Notes under the pieces: generated by a model
The model's database searches: none
The model's input: the letters and a program-made list of their open reading frames with translations, nothing else
What the model was told of the DNA's origin: nothing
Shown here: piece by piece, positions 5,660-8,661 of the stretch
How positions within the stretch are numbered: the stretch's first letter is position 1
Layout: each line of letters begins with the position of its first letter
Position numbers and translations under genes: made by a program
From: Candidatus Zixiibacteriota bacterium
GTDB taxonomy: Bacteria > Zixibacteria > MSB-5A5 > JAUVRN01
Length of the DNA stretch: 8,661 nucleotides
Direction of reading: 5' to 3'
NCBI GenBank assembly: GCA_030597645.1
Contig: JAUVRN010000063.1
Location: forward strand, 1-8,661

Positions 5660-7046
5660 CCGGCAGTCGACGATCAAACGCGCGGCGACCCTGTCCGGTG
5701 TAGGACTGCATACCGGCGGCCACACCCGGCTCACCTTTCAGCCCGCATCGCCCGGGCACGGCATCACCTTTGTACGCACCGACCTCGAAAACAGCCCCGA
5801 AGTCCCTGCGGACATCGACCACGTCGTCGATCTCGAGCGTGGGACCACCATCGGTGTGGGGGATGTTCGCATCGCCACCGTGGAACACGTTCTCGCCGCC
5901 GTGGCGGGACTGGAGATCGACAATATTCGGGTGGAGCTCGACAACATCGAGCCCCCTGTGGCGGACGGTTCGCCCAAGCCTTTCGTGGACAAATTGCTGG
6001 AGGCGGGCATCGAGACACAGGACGCGCCCCGCGACTATCTGGAGATCACCGAACCGCTGTCGTACAGCGAACCGGAACGCGGCATCGATCTCGTCGTGCT
6101 GCCGTCGGACAAACTGCGGATCACGTTCCTGGTGGACTACCACAATCCGGCGCTGGGTACGCAGTACACGTCGCTGGTTTCGCTCAAGGACGAATTTGCC
6201 ACGGAATTCGCTCCGGCCCGCACCTTCTGTTTTCTCTCGGAATTGGAGGAACTCAAAGCCCGGGATCTGATCAAAGGCGGCAGTCTCGAATCGGCCATCG
6301 TGATCTGCGACGAGGGCAAGACCCAGGATGACGTCGACCGGCTCGCGCGGCTGTTCGGCATCAAGGAGCACGTACCCATCGGCCGCACCGGCGTGCTGGC
6401 CGATCGCGTGCTTCGGTTTCACAACGAACCGGTGCGCCACAAGGCCGTAGACCTGATCGGCGATCTCGCCCTGATCGGCGTGCCGCTCAAGGCGCACGTC
6501 CTGGCGGCCCGTTCGGGACACAGTGCCAACGTGGCGCTGGCCCGCAAGATCCGCGGACTCTATCAGAAACAACAGTTCAGGCAAAAGTACAGTGGTGCGG
6601 CCAGCCGCGACGCGTTCATGGACATCCGGGCAATCCTCAAGATGATGCCTCACCGGTACCCGTTTCTGCTGATCGACCGCATCATCGACGTGGAGCCGGG
6701 CAAGCGGGTCGTGGCCATCAAGAATGTCACTATCAATGAGCCCTTCTTTGCCGGTCACTTTCCGGATCACCCCGTCATGCCCGCGGTACTGGTGATCGAG
6801 GCCATGGCCCAGGCCGGCGGCGTACTCATGCTCCACACGGTGGAGGAACCGGCAACCAAGGTGGTATACTTCATGGGCATCGACGGGGCCCGCTTTCGGC
6901 GCCCCGTCACACCCGGCGACCAGCTACGCTTTGAACTGGAAATGCTCGTCAACCGGCGCGGCCTGTGCAAGATGAAGGGGCGTGCCACGGTGGATGGTGA
7001 ACTGGTCGCCGAAGCCGAGCTGATGGCGACGGTCGTCGACAAGTAA
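5652..7046 (+). CDS. lpxC-fabZ: Bifunctional UDP-3-O-acyl-GlcNAc deacetylase / 3-hydroxyacyl-ACP dehydratase (LpxC-FabZ fusion)
   Basis: A two-domain cytoplasmic enzyme of 464 aa, the length usual for this fusion in Bacteroidota and relatives. The LpxC part (residues 1 to about 305) catalyses the committed, zinc-dependent deacetylation in lipid A synthesis. Visible elements are GVGLHTG (16-22), ATVEHVLAAVAG with catalytic Glu78 and zinc ligand His79, RHKAVDLIGD with zinc ligands His263 and Asp267, and the catalytic GHSANVALARK with His290. After a short linker the FabZ part (about 323-464) dehydrates 3-hydroxyacyl-ACP: MPHRYPFLLIDR (332-343), FFAGHFPDHP with catalytic His369, and VIEAMAQAGG with Glu383. 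All catalytic residues are present. One small deviation is MPAVL (376-380), where FabZ proteins nearly always have PG. Pairing the domains links LPS and fatty acid synthesis, which compete for the hydroxyacyl-ACP pool. The gene overlaps the upstream stop by eight bases and is ten bases from lpxA. Confidence 0.97.
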   Translation: MSDRQSTIKRAATLSGVGLHTGGHTRLTFQPASPGHGITFVRTDLENSPEVPADIDHVVDLERGTTIGVGDVRIATVEHVLAAVAGLEIDNIRVELDNIEPPVADGSPKPFVDKLLEAGIETQDAPRDYLEITEPLSYSEPERGIDLVVLPSDKLRITFLVDYHNPALGTQYTSLVSLKDEFATEFAPARTFCFLSELEELKARDLIKGGSLESAIVICDEGKTQDDVDRLARLFGIKEHVPIGRTGVLADRVLRFHNEPVRHKAVDLIGDLALIGVPLKAHVLAARSGHSANVALARKIRGLYQKQQFRQKYSGAASRDAFMDIRAILKMMPHRYPFLLIDRIIDVEPGKRVVAIKNVTINEPFFAGHFPDHPVMPAVLVIEAMAQAGGVLMLHTVEEPATKVVYFMGIDGARFRRPVTPGDQLRFELEMLVNRRGLCKMKGRATVDGELVAEAELMATVVDK

Positions 7047-7056
7047 GGGGCGCTTT

Positions 7057-7872
7057 GTGACATCACCCGACCTGGACACCGTGGCCACTCCGCCCGCCGA
7101 CCCCATCATTCACCCCACGGCCATCGTCGACCCGACCGCGGAGCTGGCCTCCGGTGTGGTTGTCGGTCCGTACGCCATCATCGAATCCGGAGTGCGTGTG
7201 GGGGAAGGGACGCGCATCGATTCGCACGCGCGCATCGCACGCGACACGCGCATCGGCCGGGCCAATCGCATTGGCCACGGGGCCGTGCTCGGGACCGAGC
7301 CGCAGGACAGCACGTACCGCGACGAGCCCACGTGGCTCGAGATCGGCGATCGCAACATCATCCGAGAGTATGCCACGCTTCACCGGGGCACCAAGAGCAG
7401 CGGCAAGACCTTGGTCGGCCACGACAACTTCATCATGGCCTACGCACACGTGGCACACGACTGCCGCATAGCCAACCACGTCACGCTGGTCAACAGCGTC
7501 AACATGGCGGGGCACGTGACCATCGAGGACTGGGCCGTCGTCGGCGGCCTTGTGCCGGTTCACCAGTTCGTACATGTCGGCTGCCACGCCATGATCGCGG
7601 GTGGTTTCCGCGTACCCCAGGACGTGTCACCCTACGCGCTCGTGGCGGGCCAACCGCTGCACGTGGTGGGGCTCAACATCGTCGGCCTGCGCCGACGCGG
7701 ATTCGAGGCGGTTCAGCTAAGCCCTCTGCGCAACGCGTTCAGAATCCTGTTCAAATCGGGATTCAACACGACGCAGGCCCTGGATCGCGTCACCGCGGAG
7801 GTCGATCTGACCGCAGAGGTGCACCACCTGGTTGAGTTCATTCGCGCCTCCGAGCGGGGTGTGACCAAATAG
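7057..7872 (+). CDS. lpxA: Acyl-[ACP]-UDP-N-acetylglucosamine O-acyltransferase (LpxA)
   Basis: This cytoplasmic enzyme performs the first step of lipid A synthesis, transferring a 3-hydroxyacyl chain from ACP to UDP-GlcNAc. The 271 aa protein has hexapeptide repeats of a left-handed beta-helix (about residues 17-190) and a helical C-terminal domain. Catalytic His134 lies in YAHVAHDC, with His131, His153 (AGHV) and His169 (VHQF) matching the E. coli active-site set. GTEPQD (79-84), IGDRNIIRE (96-104) and LHRGT (108-112) are family signatures, as is NIVGLRRRGF (207-216). At the position of the E. coli acyl-chain ruler Gly173 there is also Gly (182), consistent with a long acyl chain (inference). 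It carries about 15 extra N-terminal residues compared with E. coli. The start is GTG 7057, supported by AAGGGG (7045-7050) six bases upstream. It is co-transcribed with lpxC-fabZ. Confidence 0.97.
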   Translation: MTSPDLDTVATPPADPIIHPTAIVDPTAELASGVVVGPYAIIESGVRVGEGTRIDSHARIARDTRIGRANRIGHGAVLGTEPQDSTYRDEPTWLEIGDRNIIREYATLHRGTKSSGKTLVGHDNFIMAYAHVAHDCRIANHVTLVNSVNMAGHVTIEDWAVVGGLVPVHQFVHVGCHAMIAGGFRVPQDVSPYALVAGQPLHVVGLNIVGLRRRGFEAVQLSPLRNAFRILFKSGFNTTQALDRVTAEVDLTAEVHHLVEFIRASERGVTK

Positions 7873-7921
7873 GTCCGCCTCGATGTTTCAGCAACTCACG
7901 ACGATCTGCAATGTTGAGGCC

Positions 7922-7942
7922 CGTGTCCTGACTCTGGACACG
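7922..7942 (+). other. Inverted repeat in the lpxA-oxidoreductase gap
   Basis: CGTGTCC (7922-7928) and GGACACG (7936-7942) form a perfect 7-base-pair stem with a 7-base loop. It lies 49 bases after the lpxA stop and 14 bases before the next ATG. No T-run follows, so it is a weak terminator candidate at best. It could act as a processing or attenuating structure, or hinder ribosome access at the next start, which lacks a good Shine-Dalgarno sequence. The rest of the 84-base gap shows nothing recognisable. Confidence 0.4.
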
Positions 7943-7956
7943 AAAGACGCCGGCTC

Positions 7957-8661
7957 ATGAACAGACCAACCCTTCTGCGCGCGGGTATCGTCGGTGTGGG
8001 TCGGCTCGGACGCGAGCACGTGCGCGTGTGGGCCTCACTGCCGGGCGTCGAACTGTCCGGGGTGTACGACCGCAACCCGGAAAGGGGAGAGGAACAGGCA
8101 CATAAGTACGGCACCACGCAGTCGCCGTCCCTGCCGTCGCTCATCGAGTCATCCGACGTCATCTCCGTAGTCACCTCCACGGAGGCGCACTTCGATGTCG
8201 CCCGGAAGGTCGTGGAGGCCGGGGTGGCGTGCTTTGTCGAAAAACCGATCTGTGCCGACGTGGCAGGCGCAGAGGCGCTGGTCACGCTGGCCGCCGAGCG
8301 ATCGGTACCGCTCGGGGTGGGACACATCGAACGGTACAATCCGGCGGTCCTCGCCCTGGGTGATGCACTCGTGGTACCGCGTTTCGTGGAGGCACATCGG
8401 CTGGCCGAGTTTTCATCCCGCGGCACCGATGTCGCCGTAGTCTACGATCTGATGATTCACGACATCGACCTTCTCCTTCGGTTCATGGGCACCGAGCCTG
8501 AGGATGTGCGTGCGGCCGGGGCCGCGGTCGTATCCGATGAACTCGACATCTGCAACGCGCGCCTGGAATTCCCCGGAGGTGCCGTGGCCAAGCTCACGGC
8601 GGCGCGTATATCGACGTTCCGGTTGAGGCGTTTTCGCATGTTTGCGGAGTCGCTCTACGTG
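7957..8661 (+). CDS. Gfo/Idh/MocA-family NAD(P)-dependent oxidoreductase (cut by right window edge)
   Basis: The first 235 residues of a sugar or sugar-nucleotide dehydrogenase, probably most of the protein (the family usually has 310-350 aa). The Rossmann fold shows GVGRLG (13-18) and an acidic residue ending strand two (Asp38 in YDRN), favouring NAD. The family signature EKP is at 95-97, GHIERYNPA at 122-130, and the conserved HDID (His168-Asp169) of the catalytic region follows YDLMI. The GHIERYNPA pattern is familiar from UDP-sugar 3-dehydrogenase-like members. With lpxA just upstream, a GnnA-like role (oxidising UDP-GlcNAc at C3 for 3-amino lipid A) is possible. In Acidithiobacillus ferrooxidans gnnA follows lpxA. 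No aminotransferase partner is visible, so the substrate stays open. The start at ATG 7957 is fixed by an in-frame stop at 7915-7917 and no earlier start codon. Confidence 0.9.
   Translation, partial: MNRPTLLRAGIVGVGRLGREHVRVWASLPGVELSGVYDRNPERGEEQAHKYGTTQSPSLPSLIESSDVISVVTSTEAHFDVARKVVEAGVACFVEKPICADVAGAEALVTLAAERSVPLGVGHIERYNPAVLALGDALVVPRFVEAHRLAEFSSRGTDVAVVYDLMIHDIDLLLRFMGTEPEDVRAAGAAVVSDELDICNARLEFPGGAVAKLTAARISTFRLRRFRMFAESLYV

Noticed and set aside
5538..6836. A long open frame of about 430 codons on the minus strand opposite lpxC-fabZ
   Set aside because: It is the antisense shadow of a firmly identified gene in GC-rich DNA. The translation is rich in His, Arg, Asp and Gly with no recognisable motif.

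Overview
The window is a GC-rich stretch of a Gram-negative bacterial chromosome. The bifunctional LpxC-FabZ fusion, the lpxA gene right behind it and the OmpP1/FadL-type outer-membrane protein point to the Bacteroidota/Chlorobiota/Rhodothermota side of the FCB group. The high GC content makes a Rhodothermota-like lineage my best guess. This is inference from gene content; there is no rRNA or other phylogenetic marker in the window. I see no tRNA, rRNA, CRISPR array, insertion sequence or phage gene.

Layout. (1) Bases 1-1672, minus strand: an OmpP1/FadL-family outer-membrane protein, then the start of a putative lipoprotein gene cut by the left edge. The FadL reading frame has no stop at its expected end, so a one-base indel in a C-rich run near 239-248 is suspected. 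(2) Bases 1898-2377, plus strand: a short DtxR/MntR-family metal-dependent repressor, divergent from the FadL gene across 225 bases. (3) Bases 2426-4207, minus strand: a two-gene operon of an Lrp/AsnC regulator and methionine gamma-lyase, with a good sigma70-like promoter and an AT-rich palindrome upstream. A hairpin separates it from the convergent dtxR-type gene. (4) Bases 4425-8661, plus strand: a compact gene run of a secreted lipoprotein of unknown function, an unrecognised 160-177 aa protein, lpxC-fabZ, lpxA, and a Gfo/Idh/MocA oxidoreductase cut by the right edge.

How the genes work together. The last block makes the first lipid A intermediates. LpxA acylates UDP-GlcNAc, LpxC deacetylates the product, and FabZ supports the 3-hydroxyacyl-ACP pool. 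The oxidoreductase may be a sugar-nucleotide dehydrogenase of the GnnA type that modifies the LpxA substrate, but no GnnB aminotransferase is visible. The middle block looks like amino-acid-responsive methionine catabolism, comparable in content to the mdeR-mdeA pair of Pseudomonas putida but co-transcribed here. The window is mainly ordinary core-genome content. The points most worth checking are the FadL frame defect, the LpxA-oxidoreductase linkage, the unknown genes fused by overlap into the lpx operon, and the lrp-mgl control region.
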